In this document: piece by piece, positions 1-7,871 of the stretch
Layout: each line of letters starts with the position of its first letter
Numbering within the stretch: the stretch's first letter is position 1
Assembly: GCF_007992095.1 (NCBI RefSeq)
Contig: NZ_BJZP01000001.1
Coordinates: 248,001-312,000 of the forward strand
DNA length: 64,000 nucleotides
Source: Paenirhizobium naphthalenivorans
Lineage (GTDB): Bacteria; Pseudomonadota; Alphaproteobacteria; Rhizobiales; Rhizobiaceae
Direction of reading: 5' to 3'
Notes under the pieces: model-generated
Databases searched by the model: none
Seen by the model: the letters and a program-made list of their open reading frames with translations, nothing else
What the model was told of the DNA's origin: nothing
Translations under genes and position numbers: made by a program

Positions 1-735
1 AAGCGAGGCCGCGACCGTCGCGCCCGGATCGACGTCGCGCGATAGCACAATGCCGTCAATCGGGGAAATGATCGTCGCCTTGGAAAGACTGAGCCGGGCT
101 TGCTCGAGATCTGCTTCGGCGGAGAGCACATTGGCTTGCGCGCTCTCCTTGGTGGCCACGGCTGCCTCATAGGTATAGCCGGCAGCTTCCATCTCCTGCT
201 GGCTGGAAACGCGGCTGCTCACCAAGGACTTCAGGCGGTCGTAGCTGACCTTCGCCGAGTTCATGTCCGCATCCGCCTTGGCGACGCTCGCCTTGGCGGA
301 CATAAGGCTTGCTTCAGCACTCTTGACGTTGGCTTCGAGTTTGGCGGTGTCGAGTCGGGCAACCACTTCGCCGAGCTTGACCGGACTGTTGTAGTCAACC
401 AGCACGTCTCGAACTGTACCGGATTGCTCGCTCGACACATCCACTTTCACGGTCGGCTCGACCGAACCGGTCGCCGTGACAAGCACGGTCAGATCGCCCT
501 GTTTGGCGGCTGTGGTCGTGTAGCTGTATGTTGTGGCCCGCATGCTATAGGACCAGTATGCATAACCGCCGCCGAGCAGCAGTCCAGCGGCCAGCGCCCG
601 CCACAACCAGCGCGACCGGCCGGCGCTTTTGTGCGTGTCGCCGAGCAAGGCCTTGAGTTCAGCAGTCTCGTCTTTACCGGCTGTTGGCGGATTGATCGGG
701 GAGTTGCTCGTCATCGTGCGTCCATTCTCGGTCAT
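1..735 (-). CDS. HlyD/MacA-type efflux periplasmic adaptor, 3' end cut by window edge
   Basis: Membrane-fusion (adaptor) protein of an ABC or RND-type exporter, linking an inner-membrane pump to the periplasm. The visible 245 residues begin with a short cytoplasmic stretch, one membrane anchor at about residues 42-60 (LWRALAAGLLLGGGYAYW), then a biotinyl-lipoyl-like half (TGSVEPTVKVDVSSEQSG, residues 90-107), a long alpha-hairpin rich in Ala, Lys and Glu, and the return strand SPIDGIVLSRDVDPGATV at the edge. That order is typical of MacA/HlyD adaptors. The frame is open to base 1, so the C-terminal part is missing. ATG at 735 was chosen; ATG at 714 is in frame and has a slightly better GAGAATGGA upstream. 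The partner pump would lie to the left and is not visible. Confidence 0.85.
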   Translation of the reverse strand, partial: MTENGRTMTSNSPINPPTAGKDETAELKALLGDTHKSAGRSRWLWRALAAGLLLGGGYAYWSYSMRATTYSYTTTAAKQGDLTVLVTATGSVEPTVKVDVSSEQSGTVRDVLVDYNSPVKLGEVVARLDTAKLEANVKSAEASLMSAKASVAKADADMNSAKVSYDRLKSLVSSRVSSQQEMEAAGYTYEAAVATKESAQANVLSAEADLEQARLSLSKATIISPIDGIVLSRDVDPGATVAASL

Positions 736-777
736 CGGGTTCAGTCTTTATGGCGAAAAAACACAACACTCATATTG

Positions 778-790
778 ACTTGTATCAAGT
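778..790. promoter_or_regulatory. Small palindrome in the adaptor gene leader
   Basis: ACTTG-TAT-CAAGT, a perfect 5-bp inverted repeat 43-55 bp upstream of the adaptor start codon. Its place in the leader of an efflux gene suits a repressor operator, but no regulator gene is visible beside it. The call rests on symmetry alone. Confidence 0.25.
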
Positions 791-843
791 TCAGACGAAT
801 TGCTTTACCGCGAGAAACCCACGCCGCCTCCAGGTTTCGTCAG

Positions 844-862
844 CCTATGTGTTTCACATAGG
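844..862. repeat. 19-bp inverted repeat after the ceramidase-like gene
   Basis: CCTATGTG-TTT-CACATAGG, with perfect 8-bp arms, lies 18 bp past the ceramidase-like stop codon and about 110 bp before the adaptor start. No T-run follows on either strand, so it does not look like an intrinsic terminator. It may be an operator or an mRNA-end hairpin. Confidence 0.4.
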
Positions 863-879
863 TACGCGCATGAGCGAAG

Positions 880-1629
880 TTAAATCTTGGTAATGCGACG
901 CATAAGGCGGGGGAAGCGCTGTCGAGCACCGGACGGCCCAAGGGTGGTGCTGTTCCTGCGGGTCTGCGGAAAGCGCATAAGGGCGACCAAGAGCACGCCG
1001 AAAGCCAGACAGTTCGTGACGTGCCAGAGGAAATGCGTGCCTGTCGGCATCAGGTCGCATAATGGCAGGTCGAGGCTGCGGAACAGGAATGACAGGGCGA
1101 ACAGGCCAACCGCGATGCCCATCAGACGGAGCGAGGGGTGCCGCTCCTTCCACACCAGACGCCCGGTGGCGAAGACGACGAACAGCGCCGGCAGATATTG
1201 GGTCGAGCCGCTGACGGTATCGCCGAGCATATGCGTCTCCCGCATCGACAGGGCGATCCCCGCCCCGAAGACAAGAAATCCGGTTGCGATGGAGACGGGC
1301 ACGCTGATCGTGGGGCGTAGCGAATCCTTGATCACTGCGGCGCCATACAATGCCACGAAGCTCCAGATCGGCAGGACATCGGTGAGTTCGGCCCAGCGTG
1401 TGGCGAAGGTATGCCAGAGGAAGGAGCCGGTGCCGATCGCTACAGCAAGCGCCATGAAGGCCATGATTCCGGGGGTTACATTGCGCGTTCGCACGATATG
1501 AACCATACCGATAATGCTGACGACGACAACAAGCAGACTGGAGGTTGCATTCAATGGCTCCCCCCAAAATCCCGGTGCTGCGCGCTCGCAATAAGTACCC
1601 GTGATCGGTGTATTCCAGTCGATTGTCAT
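880..1629 (-). CDS. Ceramidase-family (alkaline ceramidase/CREST) integral membrane protein
   Basis: A 249-residue polytopic membrane protein with about seven hydrophobic segments. Two motifs point to the alkaline ceramidase family (PF05875): GSFLWHTFATRWAELTDVLP at about residues 88-107, carrying the Ser, His and Asp of the metal site, and THFLWHVTN near residue 205 with the paired histidines. Relatives hydrolyse the amide bond of ceramides or act as related metal-dependent amidases in the membrane. Start ATG at 1629 follows CGGGATCGGGA. A longer frame on the same strand overlaps it but encodes low-complexity shadow protein. The substrate in this organism is not evident; many rhizobia lack abundant sphingolipids, so ceramide hydrolysis is only a family-based guess. 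Confidence 0.8.
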   Translation of the reverse strand: MTIDWNTPITGTYCERAAPGFWGEPLNATSSLLVVVVSIIGMVHIVRTRNVTPGIMAFMALAVAIGTGSFLWHTFATRWAELTDVLPIWSFVALYGAAVIKDSLRPTISVPVSIATGFLVFGAGIALSMRETHMLGDTVSGSTQYLPALFVVFATGRLVWKERHPSLRLMGIAVGLFALSFLFRSLDLPLCDLMPTGTHFLWHVTNCLAFGVLLVALMRFPQTRRNSTTLGPSGARQRFPRLMRRITKI

Positions 1630-1846
1630 TCCCGATCCCGTCGAACTCCGGCGCGAGCGATATGCGCAGAATCACGCACCAACCTACGGCCAAATGCTGA
1701 TAGGCCAAGCAGTCTTTTCCTTTGCGCATTAGGAACGTCGTACTTATGATGTCAAGGGCGTGGGTTGATAGTCATGCGGACGAACTGCCGAATGAAAACG
1801 GGAGAGTTGCCCGCACTCAACTTGCAGAATACTTTTCGGGGTACGC

Positions 1847-2479
1847 ATGTGCATTTGGTTGAAATCCTATCATCTTTCTCGCTGCGCCTTCCGTAACGGT
1901 CGGTTACTTGTCCGCGCCATTGCCGTTTGCATTTTGCTTCTTGCGACCTCCACTTCGCCGTCTATCGCCGCCAATATTGACGGCGCCATTGCATCGGTCG
2001 AGAGGATACATGCCCTGATCATCGCCTCCTCAACCGGCCCGGCCAGCAAGCTTGCGCCGGTGCTGGAGCGCCATCTCGATCTCGCCACGATCTCCGAGAA
2101 AGTCGCCGGCAAGGCCTGGGGTGCCGCCAACGAGACCGAGCGTCGCGATTTCCGACGGGTCCTGCGCGACATCATGACGGTCGAACTCGACAGGCGTATT
2201 CGCTCCGACGATCGCCTTCGTATCAACGATGCCAAGCCGCTCGGGTCGCGTGACGTGGTGGTTCTGACATCACAGATCCGGCGCGACGGCAGCGCGCGTC
2301 GGCTCGACTGGAAGATGCGCCCCTGCGGAAGTTCCTTTTGCCTGTTCGACCTCGTCGGTAACGGTGCGTCGCTGACGATTGCCCGTCGCGATGACTATGC
2401 CGCTCGGTTGAGGGCGCTCGGCGGGTCGCTTGCGGCTCTGACCGCGAGCCTGCGCGCCGATCTTGATGAGCGAAAGTGA
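1847..2479 (+). CDS. MlaC/Ttg2D-family periplasmic lipid-binding protein
   Basis: A 210-residue secreted protein with a Sec signal near residues 21-43 (hydrophobic AIAVCILLLATS, cleavage near SIAA). The mature part carries the MlaC-family core (PF05494), seen in LERHLDLATISEKVAGKAWG and the following ETERRDFRRVLRDI, then a short beta-rich end. MlaC proteins carry phospholipid between an ABC permease and the outer membrane. ATG at 1847 has GGGG five bases upstream. It is the first gene of a compact operon and overlaps the ATPase gene. The usual MlaC partners (MlaE permease, MlaD with MCE domain) are absent; a MacB/LolCDE-like ATPase and permease follow instead, which is unusual. Confidence 0.8.
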   Translation: MCIWLKSYHLSRCAFRNGRLLVRAIAVCILLLATSTSPSIAANIDGAIASVERIHALIIASSTGPASKLAPVLERHLDLATISEKVAGKAWGAANETERRDFRRVLRDIMTVELDRRIRSDDRLRINDAKPLGSRDVVVLTSQIRRDGSARRLDWKMRPCGSSFCLFDLVGNGASLTIARRDDYAARLRALGGSLAALTASLRADLDERK

Positions 2480-3197
2480 GAACTTTTCCATGTCGCGACT
2501 GGTTGAACTTCGCAATTGCCGCCGGGTCTACGACAACGGCAGAATCATCGCGCTTGACGATGTTTCGTTTTCCGTCGCACGCGGTGACTTCATCGGCATC
2601 ACAGGCCCGAGCGGTAGTGGGAAGTCGACCCTGCTCGACGTTCTGTGTGGGCTGGAGGAACCGAGCGTCGGGGAGGTTCTGTTCGACGGCGAGGTCGTGC
2701 GCGGGCGAGCCGACTGGGCCCGCCTCCGCGCCGAACGGATCGGTTTCGTCTTCCAGTCCTTCTACCTGATCCCGTCGCTCACAGTGGCGGAGAATATCGA
2801 GATCGCCATGCTGTGGCAGGGGGTGTCGGCACGTGACCGCCGCGACCGGGTGGCGCAATTGCTGGAGCGGCTGGGTCTTTCTGCGCGCGGCCGACAGCAT
2901 CCGCTGCAATTGTCAGGCGGGGAACGGCAACGGGTGGCGATCGCACGGGCGCTGGCCAACCGCCCGACACTGATCGTCGCCGACGAGCCGACTGGCAGCC
3001 TCGACAGCCGGTCAAGTGCCGACATCATCAATCTCCTGGAAGAGCTTCAGCACGGCGGTGAGATCACCGTCGTCATCGTTACCCATGACAAGGAAATCGC
3101 CGCGCGTTGCGACCGGCGGGTCGAACTTGTCGATGGGCGGATCGTTTCCGATTTGCGCGGCCCCATTCCCGCAGTGCCGACGGAGGTTTGCGCATGA
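2466..3197 (+). CDS. LolD/MacB-type ABC transporter ATP-binding protein
   Basis: ATPase of a type VII (MacB/LolCDE-like) ABC system. Walker A is GPSGSGKST, the signature is LSGGERQRVAIARAL, Walker B is LIVADEPTGSLD, and the switch histidine is in IVTHD; all are intact. At about 243 residues it is the size of single-domain LolD/MacB ATPases. ATG 2466 overlaps the stop of the MlaC-like gene; ATG 2490 (MSRLVELRNC, preceded by GTGAGAAC) is an equally good start and TTG 2463 a weak one. Its stop overlaps the permease start as ATGA, so the two are translationally coupled and surely form one transporter. Confidence 0.92.
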   Translation: MSESENFSMSRLVELRNCRRVYDNGRIIALDDVSFSVARGDFIGITGPSGSGKSTLLDVLCGLEEPSVGEVLFDGEVVRGRADWARLRAERIGFVFQSFYLIPSLTVAENIEIAMLWQGVSARDRRDRVAQLLERLGLSARGRQHPLQLSGGERQRVAIARALANRPTLIVADEPTGSLDSRSSADIINLLEELQHGGEITVVIVTHDKEIAARCDRRVELVDGRIVSDLRGPIPAVPTEVCA

Positions 3198-4312
3198 ACC
3201 TGCTGACCTTGCCGGCTAGAAACCTGCTTTCGCAAAAACTGCGCTCGACCTTGACCGTGCTCGGCATCGCCGTGGCTGTGGGCAGCTTCGTCGCCCTGAC
3301 CGGGCTGACGCGGGGCCTGCAGGACAGTTATGCACAGGGCGTCGGCGACGTCGGCGGTGATTATGTCGTCAGCCAGCGCGGCACCTACAGCCTGGTCAGC
3401 AGTTCGATTTCCGAAGATGTTGTGGGTAAGCTCAATGCGGTCGCTGGTGTCGAGGAGGCGGCCGGTATCGTGCTGTCGATCGCCGAGGTCGAGGACGAGG
3501 CCAACATCTTCGTCACCGGTTGGCCGGACCGCAGCTTCCTGTGGCAATCGCTTGTGCTGGAAGAAGGGGTGCTGCCGCAAGGCGACCGGGAGGTGGTGCT
3601 TGGCCGGACCGTCGCCGAGGCGCTCGGCAAGACGGTCGGTGACGAGGTCCTGATCCAGTACGAACCCTTCCGCATCAGCGGGATTTCCGTGCCTGATTCG
3701 GTATTTAACCAAAATCTCGCCGTCGCCCGGCTGTCCAGCCTGCAGGCGTTGCTTGGCCGCCCGGCAAGCGTGTCCTTGGTTCAGATCCGTCTGGCCCGCC
3801 CGGTCAGTCCGGAAGGGGCGGTGGCGGTCAAGGCCGCCCTTGCCGGGGTATCACCGATGATCGAGGTCAGCGATAGCGCGGAATTCGCCGAGAACATGGA
3901 CTTCGTCAAGACGGTCGACGCGATCACATCGACGGTTTCGCTGGTGATGATTCTGGCCTCATCGATCCTGGTCGCCAATACGTTGCTGATGTCGGTTTCC
4001 GAAAGGGTGCAGGAATTCGGCATTCTCTCTGCCATCGGCTGGACTCCGGGGCGTATCCGCCTGCTGGTGGTGGTGGAGGGTGTGTTGATGTGTCTGATCG
4101 GCAGCGTGATAGGCGTCGGGCTTGGGGTCGGAGCGATGCATCTGGTGTCCTGGCTACGCATTTCGGCCGGCCTGCTCGAACCCTACCTCAGCCTCGGCAT
4201 CGTCGGAGAGGCTATGTTCTGGGTCGTGCTGGTGGGGCCGCTGGCAGCGCTCTATCCGGCCTGGCGGGTCACGCGTGCGCCGCCATCCGCAGCACTGCGC
4301 GGCATCCGCTGA
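3194..4312 (+). CDS. FtsX/MacB-like ABC transporter permease
   Basis: A 372-residue permease with one N-terminal membrane helix (residues 18-38), a periplasmic domain of roughly 220 residues of the MacB_PCD type, and three C-terminal helices of the FtsX fold (from SLVMILASSILVANTLLMS onward), the usual plan of MacB, LolC and LolE. Start ATG 3194 has a strong GGAGG at 3182-3186 and overlaps the ATPase stop by four bases. Members use ATP to drive mechanical work on periplasmic partners rather than classical transport; here the natural partner is the MlaC-like protein encoded two genes upstream. It is the last gene of the operon. Confidence 0.9.
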   Translation: MNLLTLPARNLLSQKLRSTLTVLGIAVAVGSFVALTGLTRGLQDSYAQGVGDVGGDYVVSQRGTYSLVSSSISEDVVGKLNAVAGVEEAAGIVLSIAEVEDEANIFVTGWPDRSFLWQSLVLEEGVLPQGDREVVLGRTVAEALGKTVGDEVLIQYEPFRISGISVPDSVFNQNLAVARLSSLQALLGRPASVSLVQIRLARPVSPEGAVAVKAALAGVSPMIEVSDSAEFAENMDFVKTVDAITSTVSLVMILASSILVANTLLMSVSERVQEFGILSAIGWTPGRIRLLVVVEGVLMCLIGSVIGVGLGVGAMHLVSWLRISAGLLEPYLSLGIVGEAMFWVVLVGPLAALYPAWRVTRAPPSAALRGIR

Positions 4313-4466
4313 CATTGGCCGCGAATGCACCGCCGAATTTGGCCCGGGCCCTGGGTACGACCTGATTTTCGAGGATGGCACCTTGACGTGTAGTGGCGCC
4401 CGGCATCGAAGCGGATGCGGTGAGCGGATTTTTGCCGGTGAGATCACAGTTGTGAGCGGTGTGTAA

Positions 4467-4542
4467 TGGTGAGAGCGAAGGGGTTCGAACCCTTGACCTA
4501 CTGATTAAAAGTCAGTTGCTCTACCGGCTGAGCTACGCTCTC
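4467..4542 (-). tRNA. tRNA-Lys (anticodon UUU)
   Basis: Read on the minus strand, the 7-bp acceptor GAGAGCG/CGCTCTC, a D-arm with AGCTCAG, the anticodon arm with loop CTTTTAA, and the T-arm GGGTTCGAACCCC all fold normally. The anticodon is TTT. CCA is encoded (4467-4469) after an A discriminator. The gene is 76 nt long and stands alone between the ABC operon and ccdA. Confidence 0.97.
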
Positions 4543-4732
4543 CCATGGGCGGAAACGATGTCGCCGCGGAAGTGAGGGTTACATAGGCAGGTGCCTCTTG
4601 CCGGTCAACCAAAATTTTCGCCGTCGTGACCAAGTCGTCGCCCAATTGTTCGCAACGAACGGAAAGGTGATTGGCAAGGCGGGCGCTCGGACGCTAGGAA
4701 GGCGGCGACCGGACGTAAATGGAGTTTCCGAC

Positions 4733-5482
4733 GTGTCGATTGCTGAAATTTCCCTGTTAAGCGCGCTTTTCGCCGGGGCGTTATCCTTTCTTTCGCCCTG
4801 TGTCTTGCCGCTCGTTCCGCCCTATCTTTGTTATATGGCCGGGATTTCCGTTGACCAGTTCCGGGGCGGTGGCGTGGTCAGCCAGGATCGTCAGGCGCGC
4901 CGGGCGGTCATGCTCTCGGCGCTTGCCTTCACCCTCGGGTTCGCCACCGTCTTCGTCGCGCTCGGCGCCGGCGCGTCGACCATCGGCACCATGCTGCGCC
5001 AGCATCTTGACCTTCTGGCCAAGATTGGCGGCGTGATCATCATCATCATGGGGCTGAATTTTCTCGGCGTCTTTCGAATCGGGCTTCTGTCGCGCGAGAT
5101 GCGAATCTCCAGTGGCGGCAAGCCGGCGACCCTGTCGGGCGCCTATGTCATGGGGCTCGCCTTCGCCTTCGGCTGGACACCGTGCATCGGTCCGGTTCTC
5201 GGCGCCATTCTCGGGGTTGCCGCCGCCCGCGACACGGTGGGCGAGGGGGCCATGCTGCTCGCCGTCTACTCACTCGGCCTGGCCGTGCCCTTCTGGATCG
5301 CGGCCGGTTTTTCCGGTGCCTTCATGCGGTTCCTCACCCGCTTTCGCAAGCATCTCGGTCTGGTCGAGAAAGTGATGGGCGGCCTTCTGGTCCTGACCGG
5401 CCTTGCCTTCATCTTCGGTTTCGTCGCGGATATGGCGATTTGGTTCCAGCAGACCTTTCCAATCCTGTCACAAATCGGCTAA
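4733..5482 (+). CDS. ccdA: CcdA-type cytochrome c biogenesis/thiol-disulfide transmembrane protein
   Basis: A 249-residue, six-helix membrane protein of the CcdA/DsbD-beta family. It passes electrons from cytoplasmic thioredoxin to periplasmic thioredoxin-like proteins, keeping apocytochrome c cysteines reduced. The two diagnostic motifs are present: LSPCVLPLVPPYL near residue 23 and GWTPCIGPVLGAIL near residue 150, each with the redox cysteine. Start GTG 4733 follows GGAG at 4721-4724; the frame runs farther upstream, but that part is polar, reads through the tRNA-proximal leader and does not resemble the family. The AEC carrier gene follows 54 bp downstream and may be co-transcribed. Confidence 0.9.
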   Translation: MSIAEISLLSALFAGALSFLSPCVLPLVPPYLCYMAGISVDQFRGGGVVSQDRQARRAVMLSALAFTLGFATVFVALGAGASTIGTMLRQHLDLLAKIGGVIIIIMGLNFLGVFRIGLLSREMRISSGGKPATLSGAYVMGLAFAFGWTPCIGPVLGAILGVAAARDTVGEGAMLLAVYSLGLAVPFWIAAGFSGAFMRFLTRFRKHLGLVEKVMGGLLVLTGLAFIFGFVADMAIWFQQTFPILSQIG

Positions 5483-5536
5483 GGCCGGTGGGAAAGGGTC
5501 GTATGCGAACGGCCCTCGGGCGCGGGGAGTGGCGGC

Positions 5537-6499
5537 TTGGGAGACATTATCGCACTGGTGCTGCCCTTTTTCGGGCTGATCCTGATCGGCTATGTTTCGG
5601 GTCGCATCACCCGGCAGCCGGCCGGAGCGCTCGGCTGGCTCAATTTCTTCGTCATCTACATCGCGCTTCCGTCGCTGTTCTTCAAACTCGTGTCGCGCAC
5701 GCCGATCAAGGAGCTGACCCGTATCGATTTCATCGCTGCGGCACTGGCCGCGACCTATACCATCTTCCTTCTTGTCTTCCTGATCGGCCGGCTGATCCGT
5801 GGCAACTCCATCGCCGACTGTACGATACAGGCGCTGGCCGGCGCCTATGGCAACATCGGCTACATGGGGCCGGGTCTTGCGCTTCTGGCCTTCGGCGAGG
5901 CCGCCGCCGTGCCGGTGGCGCTGATCTTCTGCTTCGAGAATGCCGCCCATTTCATCGCCGCACCGGCGCTGATGGCCTTTGCCGGCGGTGATGAGCGGCC
6001 ACGTGGCCGCGTGGCGCTCGATGTCTTGAAGAAGATTGCCTACCACCCCTTCATCATCGCCACCGCGATCGGCTTCCTTGCCGCAGGCCTGCAGTTCGAA
6101 CCGCCGCTGGCGCTGCAACGGCTGATCGACTATCTCGCCCAAGCGGCTGCGCCCTGCGCGCTTTTTGCCATGGGCGTCACGTTGGCATTGCGTCCGCTCA
6201 AGCGGATCCCGGCCGAAATCGGTTATATCGTCCCGATCAAGCTGCTGCTGCATCCGCTGCTGGTCTATGTGGTGCTCGGGCTGGTCGGCAATTTCGACCC
6301 ACTGTGGATCTATACTGCGGTGCTGCTCGCCTCGCTGCCGACGGCGACCAATGTCTTTGTCATCGGTCAGCAATACGGCGTTTGGCAGGAGCGGGCATCG
6401 GCCACCATCCTGATCACCACCATGCTGTCGGTTCTGACCGTGTCGGGGTTGCTTTACGCCATCACCAACGGCCTACTACCGCCGGATCTTTTCCCGTAG
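5537..6499 (+). CDS. AEC (auxin efflux carrier) family transporter
   Basis: A 320-residue membrane protein with about ten hydrophobic segments, starting at LALVLPFF-like sequence and showing the five-plus-five repeat of the AEC family (PF03547), including AGAYGNIGYMGPGLAL around residue 100 and the C-terminal LPTATNVFVIGQQYG. AEC members export or exchange small organic anions such as malate or malonate; the substrate here is unknown. Start TTG 5537 is preceded by GGGGAG at 5524-5529; no better codon lies nearby. The 3' end overlaps the convergent FAD monooxygenase gene by 24 bp. Confidence 0.88.
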   Translation: MGDIIALVLPFFGLILIGYVSGRITRQPAGALGWLNFFVIYIALPSLFFKLVSRTPIKELTRIDFIAAALAATYTIFLLVFLIGRLIRGNSIADCTIQALAGAYGNIGYMGPGLALLAFGEAAAVPVALIFCFENAAHFIAAPALMAFAGGDERPRGRVALDVLKKIAYHPFIIATAIGFLAAGLQFEPPLALQRLIDYLAQAAAPCALFAMGVTLALRPLKRIPAEIGYIVPIKLLLHPLLVYVVLGLVGNFDPLWIYTAVLLASLPTATNVFVIGQQYGVWQERASATILITTMLSVLTVSGLLYAITNGLLPPDLFP

Positions 6500-7678
6500 C
6501 AACGACGGGAAGGATGACAATGTCCGCCCGGGTGCCACGCCTTCCTGCATGACCATGTTGCGAAGCGGCGCCACACTGGACAGAATCTGAAGGCCGGCGG
6601 CGCGCAGCATCTGCACCGGAAGTTGGCTCGACAGCAGCGAGCGATTGAGCAAATCGACACTCGCGGTACGGCTGATCACGTCGACACGGCGTTTGCGGTC
6701 GAACCGATCGCCGGCGCCGGCATCGATCGGTTGGCCAGAGCGGTCGCACAGGATTTCCTCGAGCGCAGCAATGTCGCGCAGGCTCAGATTGAGTCCCTGC
6801 GCTCCGATCGGAGGAAAGGCGTGGCCGGCCTCGCCGATGAAGGCGGCGCGCCCCTTGCCGTAACGGTTCGCGCTCATGCCGGAAAGCGGCCAGGCCTGGG
6901 CCCCGTCCTCGACGCTGACCTCGCCCAGCATGGACTGCATCCGGCTCTCGACCGCTGCGGACAGTTCTTCGCGCGTCAGGGAAAGCAGCTGTTCCGCCTG
7001 CTTCGGATCGACCACCCAGACAAGGCTTGAACGCTCTCCCGGCAGCGGCACCTGGGTGAAGGGGCCGCTTTCGCCGTGGAATTCGGTCGAGACGTTGCGG
7101 TGCGGCACGGTGTGGGCGAAATTCAGCACCACGGCTGTCTGCGGATACGACCATGTTCTGACGCCGACGCCGGCGCTTTCTCGCACCGGCGATTTGCGAC
7201 CGTCCGCGCCAACGACAAATCCTGCCTCGATAATGTCGCCGCCGGAAAGTCTGATGGCGACCTTGTCGGGACCGATGGTGATTTCGTCGGCCGTTTCGTC
7301 AAAAACGCTGATGTTCGGTTCGGCCGCGACCGCCTTGCCCAGCACGTCAAGCAGCGCGCTATTGGGCATGTTGTAGCCGAAGGCGTCGAGGTCGATCTCG
7401 GCGCTGCGGAAAGCGACGACCGGCGCGCGTAGCAACCGCTTCGTTCCGTCGATGATCTGCATGGTCGAAAGGGCCGCCGCCGCCGGACGGACCGCCTCCC
7501 AGAGGCCAAGCCGCTCCATCATGCGGATTGACTGGTCCATCAGCGCAGTCGTGCGTCCGTCCCTGACACCGGACGCCGGCGCGACAAAGGCTACGCGGCG
7601 GCCACCTCGGGCAAGAGCGATGGCAGCGATGGAGCCGGCAAGGCCGCCGCCGACAACGGCGATTTCGAAGTCTCTCAT
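6476..7678 (-). CDS. UbiH/UbiF/COQ6-type FAD-dependent monooxygenase
   Basis: A 400-residue flavoprotein of the ubiquinone-biosynthesis hydroxylase family. The FAD-binding Rossmann motif VVGGGLAGSIAAIALARGG is at residues 8-26, the second motif FVVGADGRKSPVRE near residue 155, and the FAD-ribityl motif FIGEAGHAFPPIGAQGLNLS near residue 285, all in the expected order. UbiH-like enzymes hydroxylate the polyprenyl-phenol ring of coenzyme Q precursors. Alphaproteobacteria use UbiL, UbiM or UbiH variants with different ring positions, which cannot be told apart here. It is a single gene on the minus strand, convergent with and overlapping the AEC carrier by 24 bp. Confidence 0.88.
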   Translation of the reverse strand: MRDFEIAVVGGGLAGSIAAIALARGGRRVAFVAPASGVRDGRTTALMDQSIRMMERLGLWEAVRPAAAALSTMQIIDGTKRLLRAPVVAFRSAEIDLDAFGYNMPNSALLDVLGKAVAAEPNISVFDETADEITIGPDKVAIRLSGGDIIEAGFVVGADGRKSPVRESAGVGVRTWSYPQTAVVLNFAHTVPHRNVSTEFHGESGPFTQVPLPGERSSLVWVVDPKQAEQLLSLTREELSAAVESRMQSMLGEVSVEDGAQAWPLSGMSANRYGKGRAAFIGEAGHAFPPIGAQGLNLSLRDIAALEEILCDRSGQPIDAGAGDRFDRKRRVDVISRTASVDLLNRSLLSSQLPVQMLRAAGLQILSSVAPLRNMVMQEGVAPGRTLSSFPSLLREKIRR

Positions 7679-7871
7679 GTCAGGACCCTTTTCTCTTTCC
7701 TCCTATCTAGAGCGTGCCTTGGCGGAAATCCATAAGCCGAATTGGCGCAGCCTCCCCAGAGACGCGCCGGAGGAGGGCGTTAATTTTGTTCATGTTTGAC
7801 CAACGCAGTTGCAAAACCGGCTGTTTCGTTCGATACGAAATCTGAGGGTGAAGAACGGGGCAAAACCGGAA

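Noticed and set aside
854-1729. 291-codon frame overlapping the ceramidase-like gene on the same strand
   Set aside because: Arg/His-rich product without structure; the alternative frame gives a clean seven-helix family protein.
4598-4732. 45-residue extension of CcdA
   Set aside because: Polar and basic, without RBS, and the family begins directly before the SPCVLPL helix.
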